From: Lucinisca nassula | Taxonomy: Eukaryota > Mollusca > Bivalvia > Lucinida > Lucinidae | Direction of reading: 5' to 3' | Length of the DNA: 64,000 nt | Assembly: GCA_963580285.1 (NCBI GenBank) | Contig: OY757023.1 | Location: 124,363,440-124,427,439 of the forward strand | Shown: in pieces, positions 11,332 to 26,300 of the stretch | How the letters are laid out: the number at the start of each line of letters is the position of its first letter | Position numbering within the stretch: position 1 is the first letter of the stretch | Made by a program: the position numbers and the translations under genes | Notes under the pieces: generated by a model | Seen by the model: only the letters and a program-made list of their open reading frames with translations | Told to the model about the DNA's origin: nothing | The model's database searches: none

Positions 11332-14300
11332 CTGTAAATATATATGTCTTAACATTAACCCTTAGCAGAAATGAACAACTCACAGACAAAAGATTGGTGC
11401 ATTATAGTCTTTCAAATATGTAGGTGCAGCCTTTCACCAAACCTTCAGGCTCAGCTCCTTGTCCTCATCATAACGTTTTTCCTGTTCAGATCATCAGAAC
11501 AGTTTTAAAACTCATGAGCAAAACAAAAGCATTCTCTGATGGTCTGAACAGGAAAATGGCCCCGTCTGTTTGAATTTTAATATTTATTAGCAATTCAAAT
11601 TTTGTGAGACATTGCAAAAACTACTCCCATCTTTTCAACAAAAATACCAGTGTATTGATATTGTACATTTAATCCTTGTCCTGCTGAACACAATAACTCT
11701 TATCTTTGCAGTGTAGATCCCAATCAGATCAATTCTGAAGAAGCTATCTGATCAGTATCTACACTGGTTGTCATTCAATTTGAAAATCTGAACGAATAAA
11801 TTATGCAAAACAATCTGATTGGTTTATAGTCAGAAATTGGTTTGGCAAAATTAACTAGACTTGTTTTCTGAGAAAACAGATTCCCCCCCCCCCACACACA
11901 CACACCACCACCATCATATACCCCTTTCAAAACAAGCTTAGTTTAAAAGCACCACTCTGACCTTGAAAATAAGGTCAAGGTCACAAAAAACTAATCAGTT
12001 CTTCATCCTGTCCCAATGTTTTGTCCATGCAAATCTGATTAAAAGTAGTTCATGACATATACTTCACACAGCCTCAATTCGGCCTAAATTTCACCTATTT
12101 AACATGGCTGTGACCTTGTCACAGGTCATAAGGTCAAGGTCACCAGAACTTTATCCATTCTTCATCCTGTCCCAATGTTTTATCCATGCAAATTCGATTT
12201 ACAGCCACCCAGTAGTTCATGACATATACTGCACACAGCCTCAATTTGGCCTAAATTTGACATTTTTAGCATGGCTGTGACCTTGAAAATAAGGTCAAGG
12301 TCACCAAAACCTAGTCCATTCTTCATCCTGTCCCAATGTTATATCCATGCAAATTTGATTAAAAGCCACCCAGTAGTTCATGAAATATCTTGCACACAAG
12401 AGTCATGCCGATGCATTCGCATATGCCGATAGGATCAAAACTAAAAACAAAATGTCCCGCTCCCCTTCGGTGGGGGGACATAATTTAATCCACCTTGTAC
12501 TTAATGAGATATCTTGCACACATGAATGTCATGCTGACACATATTTCGGCAGGATCCACACCAAAAACACCAAAAACAATATGTTCCCCTCCCCTTCGGT
12601 GGGGAGACATAATTTATTCAGTAGACCAAGGATTTACAGTAAACGTTTGTGTGTTCGTTTGGAGTTTAGTGGCCCAGTTAATCACCAGAAGGGAGAGAAT
12701 GGCCACATAAAAGATTTTCTGACCAATCTCAATGAAAGTATGTTGCCATCCCAGCAGATGAAGCTAACTATGCTTTGAATGATATGGACCTGGGACCAAA
12801 GCTGTTCAAAATGTTGCCTCCTGACACCATGCTATTTAGAGTCCTCAATGGCTCAAACTACCTATATCTGAAACAAATCTTTCTGGTCAAAAAGGTGTTT
12901 AAGCAATTGAAGTTTCACTGTCAATATTTTTCCTCACCTCAAAAACATTGAGACTGTCTATCGCTCCATATGCATCCGAATCTGGAGTTCTGGGTTCATA
13001 TTGTGGTGTATCTTTCGGAGAATGTTTGACCACACGTCCCTTCCTCCCCGTCATTTCAGCCACATTGCTCACACCACCCAGTTTGTCTATGATTTCATCA
13101 AGAGGACTAAATTGATAACAAGAACTGGTAGTAAGCACAGGCATACATAGGGGATACTTACTTTTTTGAGGTGGATACCAAAAATATTTCGAGTGTGTTG
13201 AAAAAATCCAAATTTTCACCTGTGCTTCGCAGTGTGTTGAAAACATCCAAAAACATTCGATGAAATACTTTTGGTACCGCCAAAAAAGTAAATTTTCTTT
13301 TAATTGTATAATTTTATAAAGATATTTATGGTAATTGATTGTTTGTCACAATTTTGACCTGGCTATGACATCAAAACTGTCAGTTTCAAAACACAATCAG
13401 ATTGCCATTTTGAATAAAGCATTTTTAAACAGTTCAAAGAGTGCTTTTGAAGGTATTTTACAGAATTAATTTATCAATTACATATGAATTTTGGGCAAGA
13501 AAAAGTAGTTCAGGCTGCTACTGTGAAAATAACAAGGTCATGTTATTTTTCAGTTTTCACCAACGTACCTGTCTTGAGGTGAGCTACAGACAGGACAAAC
13601 GTACCTGTCTTCAGGTGAGCTAAAGACAGGACAAACATACTTGTCTTCAGGTGAGCTAAAGACAGGACAAACGTACCTGTCTTCAGGTGAGCTAAAGACA
13701 GGACAAACATACTTGTCTTCAGGTGAGCTAAAGACAGGACAAACATACTTGTCTTCAGGTGAGCTAAAGACAGGACAAACATACTTGTCTTCAGGTGAGC
13801 TAAAGACAGGACAAACGTACCTGTCTTCAGGTGAGCTAAAGACAGGACAAACATACTTGTCTTCAGGTGAGCTAAAGACAAGACAAACGTACCTGTCTTC
13901 AGGTGAGCTAAAGACAGGACAAACATACTTGTCTTCAGGTGAGCTAAAGACAGGACAAACGTACCTGTCTTCAGGTGAGCTAAAGACAGGACAAACATAC
14001 CTGTCTTCAGGTGAGCTAAAGACAGGACAAACATACCTGTCTTCAGGTGAGCTAAAGACAGGACAAACATACCTGTCTTCGGGTGAGCTAAAAACAGGAC
14101 AAACATACCTGTCTTCAGGTGAGCTAAAGACAGGACAAACATACCTGTCTTCAGGTGAGCTAAAGACAGGACAAATGTACCTGTCTTCGGGTGAGCTAAA
14201 AACAGGACAAACATACCTGTCTTCAGGTGAGCTAAAGACAGGACAAACATACCTGTCTTCAGGTGAGCTAAAGACAGGACAAATGTACCTGTCTTCAGGT

Positions 14301-17300
14301 GAGCTAAAAACAGGACAAACATACCTGTCTTCAGGTGAGCTAAAGACAGGACAAACATACTTGTCTTCAGGTGAGCTAAAGACAGGACAAACATACTTGT
14401 CTTCAGGTGAGCTAAAGACAGGACAAACATACTTGTCTTCAGGTGAGCTAAAGACAGGACAAACATACCTGTCTTCAGGTGAGCTAAAGACAGGACAAAC
14501 ATACTTGTCTTCAGGTGAGCTAAAGACAGGACAAACATACTTGTCTTCAGGTGAGCTAAAGACAGGACAAATGTACTTGTCTTCAGGTGAGCTAAAGACA
14601 GGACAAATGTACCTGTCTTCAGGTGAGCTAAAAACAGGACAAACATACTTGTCTTCAGGTGAGCTAAAGACAGGACAAACATACTTGTCTTCAGGTGAGC
14701 TAAAGACAGGACAAACATACCTGTGAGCTAAAGACAGGACAAACATACTTGTCTTCAGGTGAGCTAAAGACAGGACAAACATACTTGTCTTCAGGTGAGC
14801 TAAAGACAGGACAAACATACCTGTCTTCAGGTGAGCTAAAGACAGGACAAACATACTTGTCTTCAGGTGAGCTAAAGGCAGGACAAACATACCTGTCTTC
14901 AGGTGAGCTAAAGACAGGACAAACATACTTGTCTTCAGGTGAGCTAAAGACAGGACAAACATACTTGTCTTCAGGTGAGCTAAAGACAGGACAAACATAC
15001 CGTATTCGGGTGTGTACTACCCGCATTTGCGTACTACCCGCACCCCCCTTTTTTAGCCAAAATCTGGGGAAAAACTGTTATTCTGTAGTATTACCCGCAT
15101 GAAATATTTGCTGAAATTTTGGTGGGTGCGTAAGTGAGAAAAAGTAAGAATTTGGCCAGTTTTTGTAACACACAACGGAACGCGCGATTGTCTTCAAAAG
15201 GCGGGAAAATGCACGTGCGTGCGAGTATCACCAGAATGCATGTATTTTATACTAAAACGTTGAAAAAACTTAACCTGTTCACCCTTGTTATTTATTTATT
15301 AACCAATATATACCCAGCGGCCCTTTTGGGGGGACATCGGCAAACAGTGCAGTCCCAGATCAGACACCGCAGAAAGAAACCGCAGACGTCCGATTTGGAT
15401 TTACACTGTTTGATGATTTATAACGGTTCAATTATGACACTATTGTTAATCCCGGTCGTATAATTGCCACCCTGCGGTGCGTGTCAATAAGGTGTGAAAA
15501 TATGGTCAAGTTATGTTTATTCACCAATCAATAATTTAATCCACAATCAATGTGAAAATGATTTAATTGCTCCTAAGACGAGTTGCTAAATCTTACGGTA
15601 GATTTGTGTATATTCTAATATCTCGTGAATGGTTATGTTTTGGCGCCAAAATGTCGAACGCTTTAATTTATGTAAACACATCTGTATGCTGTTGTTGGTT
15701 ATTGACACGGAGCTTCCGAGCTATCGACTATTTTTACCGTTTCCAAACATTTTTTTAATGAAAGAGATACACCGCATTAAAATAAAACAATAGACACGTG
15801 TGTCGTTGCTGGGGTTCCGATGACGTCATTCACCGATCGCGTGCAGAAAAATTGTAGCGGTAGTTTGTGGGCGGCGTTTTGGATGCCGGAAAACTTTGAT
15901 GTTAGCATTGAACTTGCTTGTTTATTTCGTTTAAAATCAGAGTTTTAAGAATAATAAGCACCAAATCGGGCTTGCTAGTAATGAATATTGTTTTATTACT
16001 CATGTGTAAGTAAAATTGAGTCGACAATTAACGTTATTTATGTCGGGAATCGTAAAGGGATAGAGCATAACATTGAGATGCATCGTATTTTCAGCTGACA
16101 AAAGTAAAAAAAAAACGGTCCAAAAATAATTCGGACGGATTACCCGCACCCTGAACTTGGGCCTATCATTTGAGGAAAAAAACTGCGGGTAGTACACACC
16201 CGAATACGGTACCTGTCTTCAGGTGAGCTAAAGACGGGACAAACATACTTGTCTTCCGGTGAGCTAAACACAGGACAAACATACTTGTCTACAGGTGTGC
16301 TAAACACAGGACAAACATACTTGTCTTCAGGTGAGCTAAAGAGAGGACAAGCATACCATCAGCCAGCCATTTGTTCACTAGATGTCACCCAGTGTTCACA
16401 ATACCACTGAATTTTACAGAAGATCATCAGCTTTGCAACACTGATGAAACATAAACTTATTTTTCTTTCTTCCAATACATCTTAACCTCTGTGGAGGACA
16501 TTAGACTGTGTACACTATATACACTCAAGTTTCTCAGGATAGAAGGCTACACAGTAATCCTGTGTAACTGCAGCTGGGGTCTTTAACCTGCATAGGGGAT
16601 GACTCTCCTTGCACAAGGTCCTGATGCGAAGGATGGCGCACATTATGACATTCATTATTGCGAATGATGCCAATGGATCATGTTTGGACACCAAAATTTT
16701 ATCAATGCTGCTGGGGATAGAGCATCAGAGGCAAATGTACCAATCACCTTTGACAAATAAAAGTACATTTTTCCTAAAAAATGCCTTCCAGACACATTTC
16801 AAGTATCTGCGTATTTGATTTTCATCTTCCACCAACAACTAATATCATATACACATGGGACGACATTGATTTAAAGACAAATCCAAAAGTCTGGAGACGC
16901 CTGGAATAGAGCCCAAGAAGCCTGTCTGGAAGATGTATTTTATTAGCGAGACTGTCTGCCCTATTTTAATGCCGACATTGTAGTCCTACCTATCTGGCAG
17001 TGGTATTTTCTTAGCAAAATCCATCAACATTCCTTTTGCTGTCACACTCCAGGGATCCTCACTAACTTGACCTTCTTTCTGGAAAAGAGGTAAAGTATGG
17101 ATACATTAGTTGTCGGACTTGCCTAAAAGTTTGTAGTTGATCATCAGACTGATGATAGATTAACCCTTAAGATGCCGAGGAAAAACTGCATCTGAAAATG
17201 TTGCCTGTTTAAGTCATCTGCTGCATCTTCTTGCAAATCTTTTGAGAATATATTTTTGCATACAGGCAAACAGTGTGGACCCAGATCAGACTGCTCCTAG

Positions 17301-20300
17301 AGGAGCAGTCTGATCTGGGTCCACGCTGTTAGCAACAATAACATAAAGTAGCTGGCAGACAACAAAGCAGATGACAATTGTTGTGATTGGCATGTCATGG
17401 GTTAAACATCGATTGTGAACCATAAAACTGCTAGAAACAGTTATAGTACTGTTCTTTATTGCATGGTTTTGAATAAAACAGAACCGGAAGCTTATTGGCA
17501 AAATGTGTAGAATATACAGTTTGTTTGATTTGAGGTTTAACGCCCCTGTCAACACTGTAAAGGTCATTTTGGAGACGTTGCTTCCAATTTTGTGGGACTT
17601 TTACCCGACATTGAGATGAAATGACATCTCAAGCCCTGTCGCCCAATAAAACCAATAGGGTTTATTAGCATGGACGGTCCGCCTCGCACCCCGGTTCCTG
17701 GACAGGCTTAGATCCTCTAAGCGGTTTACCAGTACTAGTGTGCGGGCCAGATTCAGCTCTGCGTGGAAGCATCATGCAGCCCATATATTTCTTCAAGCCC
17801 CTATGGGCGGGGGCAGTATAGAATATACAGAATTTTTTCTGTATAATCTATACATTTTGAACTGGCTATAATTACAGATTGTGAAAATGAACTTTCTTTG
17901 TCTCCTCACTTCAGTATAAAAGGTGCTTGTTATGTATACAGACAAAAGTTTAACCCTTATCCTGCTGAATATATTCATTTAGCCACACCCATTGCTGACC
18001 ATCAACCAATCAAAATACTTGATATACTGTATTGATTCAATTCACAAATGGCATGGCAAACAGTGTAGATCCAGATCAGATGGCTTCTTCAGAAGCCATC
18101 TGATCTGGATCTATTGGTTTAAACAAGAATTCCACCAAAGGCTATGTCGCGCCTGTGGGGGCTCAAAGTCACAGAACCATGAAATCTAAGCCAAGGTCAA
18201 ACATTGATGCTTCCATAAAAGTTGCTATTCCTAGATGCAAGCTTGTACCCAGTATCATTAATGAAGCTCTAATAGTTCTTGAGAAATGAACTTAAACATT
18301 AGGGTTGATGCTAAGCCAGTGAACCATGAAAAGACGGGTTACAGTTTAGCCATATTTGTGCCTACGATGGATCTGGATGAATCTTATATGCAATATAGTC
18401 CAACATATGCACGTTCATATGACAACAATATTTAATTAACCATGACATGTGCAGTCATGTGACTTCCGTTTTTCTACAGGTGGGGTAATTGTCAGTATTT
18501 GGTGATTTGCCAAAGTAATATGACATTTTTTAACAATTAACCGCATTAAAGCGTGTTAATTCACATTTCCATATCATAATCTATATTTTTTGTATCCCGT
18601 GACACAATATTATGTACAGTATGTGCATAAGAAATTTATATTGTTTTGAAGTTATACATGTATGTATTTAGTATGATGTGTTAGAATTGCTTAATAATAC
18701 GGAATGTATTTTCGATTCTGAAATATATATTTAAAATGTTGGCAGAAAGAAAACAACAGTACAATATATCATTACAACATACAACAATTTGATTGGATTT
18801 TGGTGACCTTGACCTCATTTTTCAAGGTCACAGCAACCCAAAAACAGTCATTTTTAGGTCAAAAATGGCTTGTCTGTACTCTATCTCAATAAAGAATGGA
18901 TTAATTTTAATCAAACTTGGAACAATATATCATTACAACATACCGGGAATTTGATTAGATTTTGGTGACCTTGACATTTTTTTCAAAGTCACAGGCCCCC
19001 CAAAACAGTCAATTTTGGGCCAACAAAGGCTTGTCTGCACTCTATCTCATTAAAGAATGACCAATTTTCGTCAAACATGGTACAATATATCAATATAACA
19101 TACTGCAGATCGGGGTAGATTTTGGTGACCTTGACCTTTTTCAAGGTCACAGGCCCTCAAAGACAATCAATTTTTGGCCAAAAATGGCTTGTCTGCACTC
19201 TATCTCATTAATAAACTGCTTAATTTTAGTCAAACTTAGTACAATATAACATTACAACAAGACGCAGATTTGGTTATCTTTTGTCGACCTTGACCTTTTT
19301 TTCAAGGTCACAGGCTCCCAAAAACATGATTTTGGGACCAAAAAAGGCTTTACTGCACAATTTCTCATAAACAAATTGATTAATTGCATTCAAACTTGGT
19401 ATAATATACCATTACAACATACCTCAGATTTGATTAGGTTTTGGTGACCTTGACTTTTTTCAAGGTCACAGCCACCCCCCCCCCCACCCAACCCCAAAAA
19501 AAGGCAATTTTGGGCAAAAAATGGCTAAGGATAATCCTTTCTACAACTTATTTAACGTCACTGCAGCTGGTTTCTCGGAATTTGTGGCGGCCGTAAAGTC
19601 TCCCTGCCCTACATCATAGTGTAGTTTACATTTTCTTGTCCTTTTTGGGATCACTGATTCCATTGTTGAATTTTGAAAATATTTTAGGGTCACTGGTGAA
19701 GCCCAATTGGCCAAAACTAGCTAGTGTGACCCAGAAAACATGTACACTCCATATTTTCCAGTTCTGTTGTGTATTCCTTGCTTCCAAAGGATAACCCTGT
19801 CTGCAACTTATTGTCTGCACTCTAAGGCCAAGGTCTCCCGAAACCTGTTCTTTTAGGGCCAATAATGGCTTATCTGTAACCTATATCATTTAAGAATTCA
19901 TGATTGTTGGTCAAAATCGGTACAATATTTAATTGCAGTATACTAAATTTGTCTGGTGATCTGAGCTTTTTAATGACTGTTTGTTTTTTAAGGTCATTGG
20001 CTTCCACAAAAACTGTCAGCTTTTGACCAAAAGTGGCTGGTTTGCAGCTTACATTTTGTTGACGTTAATCTAGTTATTAAAGTCAAATGGGTGTTTAAGA
20101 TACATTTGTGGTGAGGAGACATTGTTTTCCTCTGAAAACATTTTTATTTATACCAGCATTCAGGGTACATCTGCAGAAAATATAGAATGTTACATACCCT
20201 TTAAACAATATAAGACAGAAACTGGTAATGGAAGGTAAACATGAATGTATGTCGTACAAGTAACATGCACAGCATGTGACAGCAGTTACATGATAGTCCT

Positions 20301-23300
20301 TTAATTCATCAATGAATAGCATTCCCGTTTGCCCAGCAAGGAATGATGGTCGTGCTCATACAGATGGCAAGCCGCTGTCCTTCTGTATATGTAGACTATA
20401 TTGACTTTTTCCTGTGCGAGTATGCACAGTACTTTGATTACATTGATTTTCTCACCTTATTTTATCGATAAAAGTTTATTTTTCAACATCCTCCACATCG
20501 TTAACCGCCAAAACATCAGCATTTTTGAAAGCATTATTGTTTCTGAAACAAAGTGGTGTGTAGTTTTCTCTGGTTAGTGATGTGGACGACCATGCAATTT
20601 TCCTTTGAACACCACAGGGGTCTTCACTTTTTCCATAGGCGCAATGTTACACATGACCAGTAGTGCATGTATTCAACCGGAAATTTTGTTACGAAAACAA
20701 ATGCGGATGAAAAAGTAAATATTTGTCCAACAAACCAGAGATATTTGGACACCTTATGAGTGTATTTTGATCAGTTTTTGTTGACTTCAAGAATTAGCTC
20801 TTTCAGTAGGCACTTTGCAATAGAATAAAAATCAAAAAAGAGTTCCTTTAAGAGCAATGAAAACATTCATAAGAAAGAAGATGGGTCATACTACGTAGTT
20901 TCGGCTAATAAAGCCTCATCAGTGACCCTGTAATGATCCGACAACGAAAGCCAGAGGAAACATACTGCAATTTTGCGAATTTCGAATAGGCAGTCGATTC
21001 AAAGACTGATATAAATCAAAATGGGATCCAAACAACCAAAAACATGTCCAGAACACGAGTCCAAACCAATAATTTATTTCTGATTTCTCAGAATATTCAC
21101 ACTGATCTCAAAGGACCGAAAGTAAAATATAAACTGCACTATGGTTGATGTACGGGGAGACGTTTTACGGCCGCCACACGGCACAACACCAGCTGCAGTG
21201 AAGGCAAATAAAAATCAAAAAAGAGTTCCTTTAAGAGCAATGAAAACATTCATAAGAAAGAAGATGGGTCATACTACGTAGTTTCGGCTAATAAAGCCTC
21301 ATCAGTGACCCTGTAATGATCCGACAACGAAAGCCAGAGGAAACATACTGCAATTTTGCGAATTTCGAATAGGCAGTCGATTCAAAGACTGATATAAATC
21401 AAAATGGGATCCAAACAACCAAAAACATGTCCAGAACACGAGTCCAAACCAATAATTTATTTCTGATTTCAAGGTCACAGCAACCCGTCCTTTAGGTCAA
21501 GGTCAAAAATGGATGATTGCATTATAGTTGTCATCCCTTGATGCAAGTATGTACTAAGTATCATTAATAAATCTCTTATAGATCTTTTGAAATGAACTTG
21601 ACTATTTGGGTGAACGCTAGTGTGGTCGCAATATTTCACAAAGTCAGTGATGAGTGAACCATAAAATGTAGGTCAAGGTCAAATATGGATGCTTGCATTA
21701 AAATTGCCATCCCTAGATAAAAGTCTGTACCAAATATCATTAATGAAGCTCCTATAGTTCTTGAGAAATTAACTTGACCATTAGGGTGAACGCTAGGGTG
21801 GTCGCAATATTTTACAATGTCAGTGAACCATAAAATGTGGGTCAAGGTCAAATATGGATGCTTGCATTTAAGTTGCCATCCCCAGATACAAGTTTGTACC
21901 AAGTATCATTAATGAAGCTCTTATAGTTCTTGAGAAATTAACTTGACCATTAGGGTGAACGCTAGGGTGGTCGCAATATTTTACAAAGTCAGTGAACCAT
22001 GAATGTAGATCAAGGTCAAATATGGATGCTTGTATTTAAGTTGCCATCCACAGATACAAGTTTGTGCCAAGTATCATTAATGAAGCTTTTATAGTTCTTG
22101 AGAACTTGACCATTAGAGTGAACACTAGGTTGGTCGCAAATGTTGACGCCTTGACAAACGGATGGACAAATGGATGGACAGACAAATAGACGGAAATCCG
22201 GGTGCCTATATTGCGCCATGCTAATAGCAGGCGCAACAATGAGTAATCATCATGTGACTAGATGAAACGGCAAACCTCCAGGATACAGCTTATCAGACAA
22301 TAGAGAAGAGATACACCAACAGGGGACTTTATTCTCAAATAAAAAAAGTTGCAGCTGTTTTCAAAGAGCACTACACCCCTAAAAATAATTTTTTCCCACT
22401 GGGAGTAGTCCTGTTTGGAACAAAATTCAGGTAAAACAAGTTTCTGTTTCAAAAGTGGTCTGCATTTGAAGACTGGGGGACTAATGTGTATATGCATTCA
22501 GGTGTCTCTTCTCTCCCTTCCTCTGATTCAAGAAGGGCAGCTGTCAGTTTCTGGTGATAGAATGTGCACTGTACTGGTATAATACGCTTACGTATTAGCC
22601 TGCCCATGAAAAGTGTGGATAGGTAAACTGACCGTCTCAAAAATGACCTAGTGTTGACTGGGCTGTTAAACTCCAATACAAACAAACAAACATTCAGGTG
22701 TCTCGCACTAAGGGTGATAAGCTGTATAACTCTCAGTCAAAATCATAATTTTAATATCCAACTTTAAAATACTGCAAGTACATGCAATTACCAAGCAAAT
22801 TAAAATAGTATAAAACACCAATATATTTAAGTTTACAATCCTCTACTCTTCAATGCCTAGTCTTTGGCAAACAGATGTACATTATAATATATATGTTAGT
22901 TTTACATCCCTCCAGATGGATACAGAACCTCAGTTCCAAGTCTCATCCTTAAGGGGAAAGGGAACATCTTCAGGAGAGGCAACTGCATCAAAAGTATTTT
23001 TGTCTCCCATGTCAATAAGGGTCAACTCTTAAAGGAAAGAATTTGCTCCTGAGGAGCAAATTCTTTCCTTTAGAGTAGACCCCTATTAAAGTCAGTTGGA
23101 GAGGGGTTATAGAAAAACAAACAGGAAGTCTTGAAAGTGGTCTCCCTTTAAAACATGGCAGAAAAAAATGCTAGGTGTTCCCATTCCCCTTCAGACCTCG
23201 AAGGTCAGGGACTGAAATTGCATACCTGCCAACTTTTCAAATTTTTCATGGGGGAGATTCTGCGTGTAACGGCATTTTTCGATGGAATAAAGCGCGGTGA

Positions 23301-26300
23301 ATATTTTCCCCAAAATTTCCATGGGGGAGATTTTTTTTTTAAACTTATAGACACACTTCAGTCCACTAGTACAATCAGAAAAATTGCATGTTTACATTTT
23401 ATGTATTATGCAATAAATCACTGGTATAATACTGAAGCTTCAATAATTAACAGTATTTGCAATAACTAAAGATTGTCTGAATATATGATCTATCTGAAAT
23501 TAGGTTCTTTTACTCAGAAACAGTTTTCATGCAATTGCAATGAGTGCTTAATGTCTGACTATAACAGCCTTTATTTTGCAAAACAATTGTTTCTGAAGTG
23601 TTAGAACACTCATTACCAAATAACATAACAATTGTCAGTTGGAGAGATAAAAACTACGATTTTCGTAGTCACGAAAATACGTGACATTGCTCATTCATAG
23701 GTAAATATTTACTTTCATTACATCTGGGAGAGATTAAATAATTGTTCAAACATACTTACATGAAAAGATCAGCAAAGGGCATCCCTGTTCATGCTCATAC
23801 AGATAGAAAACTGTTGGCAACTTGCATTTGTTTGTCTATCCTTTGGTTAAAAATAGTCAAAACAGCTAAAAATGTACTCGGGGTTTTTCCATCTCAAAAA
23901 TAGATAGTGAAGAAATCCAAGATATTCCAAATGACTATCCACAAACAATATGGCTGATAAAAATACAAAGCGTGAGGAGGTGGAAAAATCGTGATTTTTG
24001 CCTTATTTTGGCAACACGATCGTGAGGTCAAAATGCATGGAAAAATCGTGAAACTCACTCCTAATGCGTGAAAGTTGGCAGGTATGAATTGCAATCAGTA
24101 CCTTACAAGACGAGCAGACAATCCACAAGACTTGTTGTACAGGTTTGACTCTGTCTTTCTCTCCAGTCCAATATGCTGAGCCCTCAAAAAACAATAGCCT
24201 ACTCTTTAAGGGAAGAACTTTCTCCATTTGATGATGGAGACAATAATGTTTTGATGAAAGATTCCGCTTAACAGCAATTAATCTACTTACCGGATTATCT
24301 ATTCTTGTCGGAAAGTTCTGCTCTATGAATCTAGAGAGGATTTCACGACAAAGGGAGACAAATCCTGTCAGACTGCCTTTCGTTTTCCCAAGCTCACTGT
24401 CCAATGATGCCTACGATTAAAGCAAGTAAAAATTGTACAAATGACTGTTAGGGAATCTGTAATAATATAAATATGGTGACTGCCTTTTATTTTCCAAGTA
24501 CATTATCCAATTTGTTGAAAGTAAGTACAAATTATACATGTCTTACATACTTTTCAATCAATGATAGAGATTTCTCAGTGAAATCTAAATTGATATCTTC
24601 ACTGTTTCAAACTGTTTGTGAATTTGAAGATATAACATATACATGTATTGTCTGTTTGTGTAAAGTAAATTGGCTAAATATTATTAATTTGTGACAGAGA
24701 TTACGTCACCCACGTTTTCACATCATTCCGACGTAGATGATGTCACTTTTTGCACAAACACGACGTAAATAATGCATGCAACGCCACACAAGCTTAGCAA
24801 CTGCGAACATTATTTGAATGCATATTTCACGTGAAACATTTATTAAAGTTACATTCCAAGCTGTTTTCCAGGTCCACAATATTATACCCAGGTAAAACGC
24901 TGAACACCTCTAAATTGACACTAAGTCGCCCTGGAAAAAGTTTGTTCCATGTGATGATGGCTGGCACTTTGAAATTGCCTTACAAATTACAATTTGAAGC
25001 ATGAAAGAAACAGAAAATTTGATTTCTTTTTCAGAGTAAGATAAATTTTTATTTCACTCATGAACACCAAAATAAGTATTTTCACAAGAGGGGAATGGCT
25101 TCCCCACTCGTGAAAATACTTCTATGAGTGTTCATTCGGTGAAATAAAAATCGATCTTACACTAAAACTAGAAATGTGTCCAAAGTACACAGATGCCCCC
25201 GTTTAGCACATTAATCTTTAAGTGGTGCAAATACAAATCTGTGTGAGTTTCGGCGTTCCACCAATAGTGACCTTGACGTTAAAAGTCGAAATCGCTCGAG
25301 ATATTGTCATAAGGAACATTTGTGTGAAGTTATTTTGAAATCGGTGAAGAAATGTAAGCGCTAGAGGGGTGACAAAGTTTTTCTAAAAATAGCCACAGTG
25401 ACCTTGACCTTGAAAGTGGAACTCGCTAGAGATATTGTCATAAGGAACATTTGTGTGAAGTTATATTGAAATTAGTCACGAAATGTAAGCGCTAGAGCGA
25501 AGACAAAGTTTTTCTAAAAATAGCCACAGTGACCTTGAACTTGAAAGTCAAAATAGCTTGAGATATTGTCATAAGGAACATTTGTATGAAGTTATATTGA
25601 AATTGGTGAAGAAATGTAGGCGCTAGAGCAATGACAAAGTTTTTCTAAAAATAGCCACTGTGACCTTGACCTTGAGGTGATGACCTTGAAAGTCGAACTC
25701 GCTCAAGATATTGTCATAAGGAACATTTGTGTGAACTTATATTGAAATCAGTGAAGAAATGTAGGCGCTAGAGCAATGACAAAGTTTTTCTAAAAATAAC
25801 CTCTGTGACCTTGACCTTGAGGCCATGACCTTAAAAGTCGAACTGGCACGAGATATTTTTATAAGGAACATTTGTGTGAAGTTTTTGAAATTGGTGGTAC
25901 AAATACCTTAACCAAAGTCTTAAACATTAAAAATTTTCTAATTCTATGACCTTGACCTTGAGGTCATGGGTATGGGTGGGGGTATTGCTGAATAAACCAT
26001 TGGACCTATATGTATCATCATAGTAAATATAAACCAAATCCATTGTATGGTTATGAAAATATGAGCTCAAGTTCTACCTGGTACAAATACCTTAACCTGG
26101 GTCTTAAAACATTAAAAATTTCAAGTCCATGACCTTGACCTTGAGGTCATGGGTATGGGTGGGGGTATTGCTGAATAAAACTTGAGTCCTATATCTATCA
26201 TCATACCGAATATGAACCAAATTCATTACACGGTTTGGAAAATATGAGCTCAAGTTCTACCTGGTACAAATACCTTAACCTGGGTCTTAAACGTTAAAAA

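Noticed and set aside
12380..12778. 132-codon open frame as a gene
   Set aside because: It runs through the 3' end of cassette e, including the CTCCCCTTCGGTGGGG stems, and into a SINE B fragment.
13565..15000. CRISPR-like array of regular repeats
   Set aside because: The 36-bp units adjoin without unique spacers, and the context is an animal intron.
13543..15102. Long open frames on both strands (up to 482 codons) of 12-residue repeats
   Set aside because: They follow from a 36-bp unit divisible by three without stops. They open in several frames and both strands at once, lie within an SBNO-like intron and show no domain.
24700..24770. Promoter or enhancer with CRE-like ACGTCA words
   Set aside because: Lies inside an intron, with no TATA/initiator or first exon to support it.
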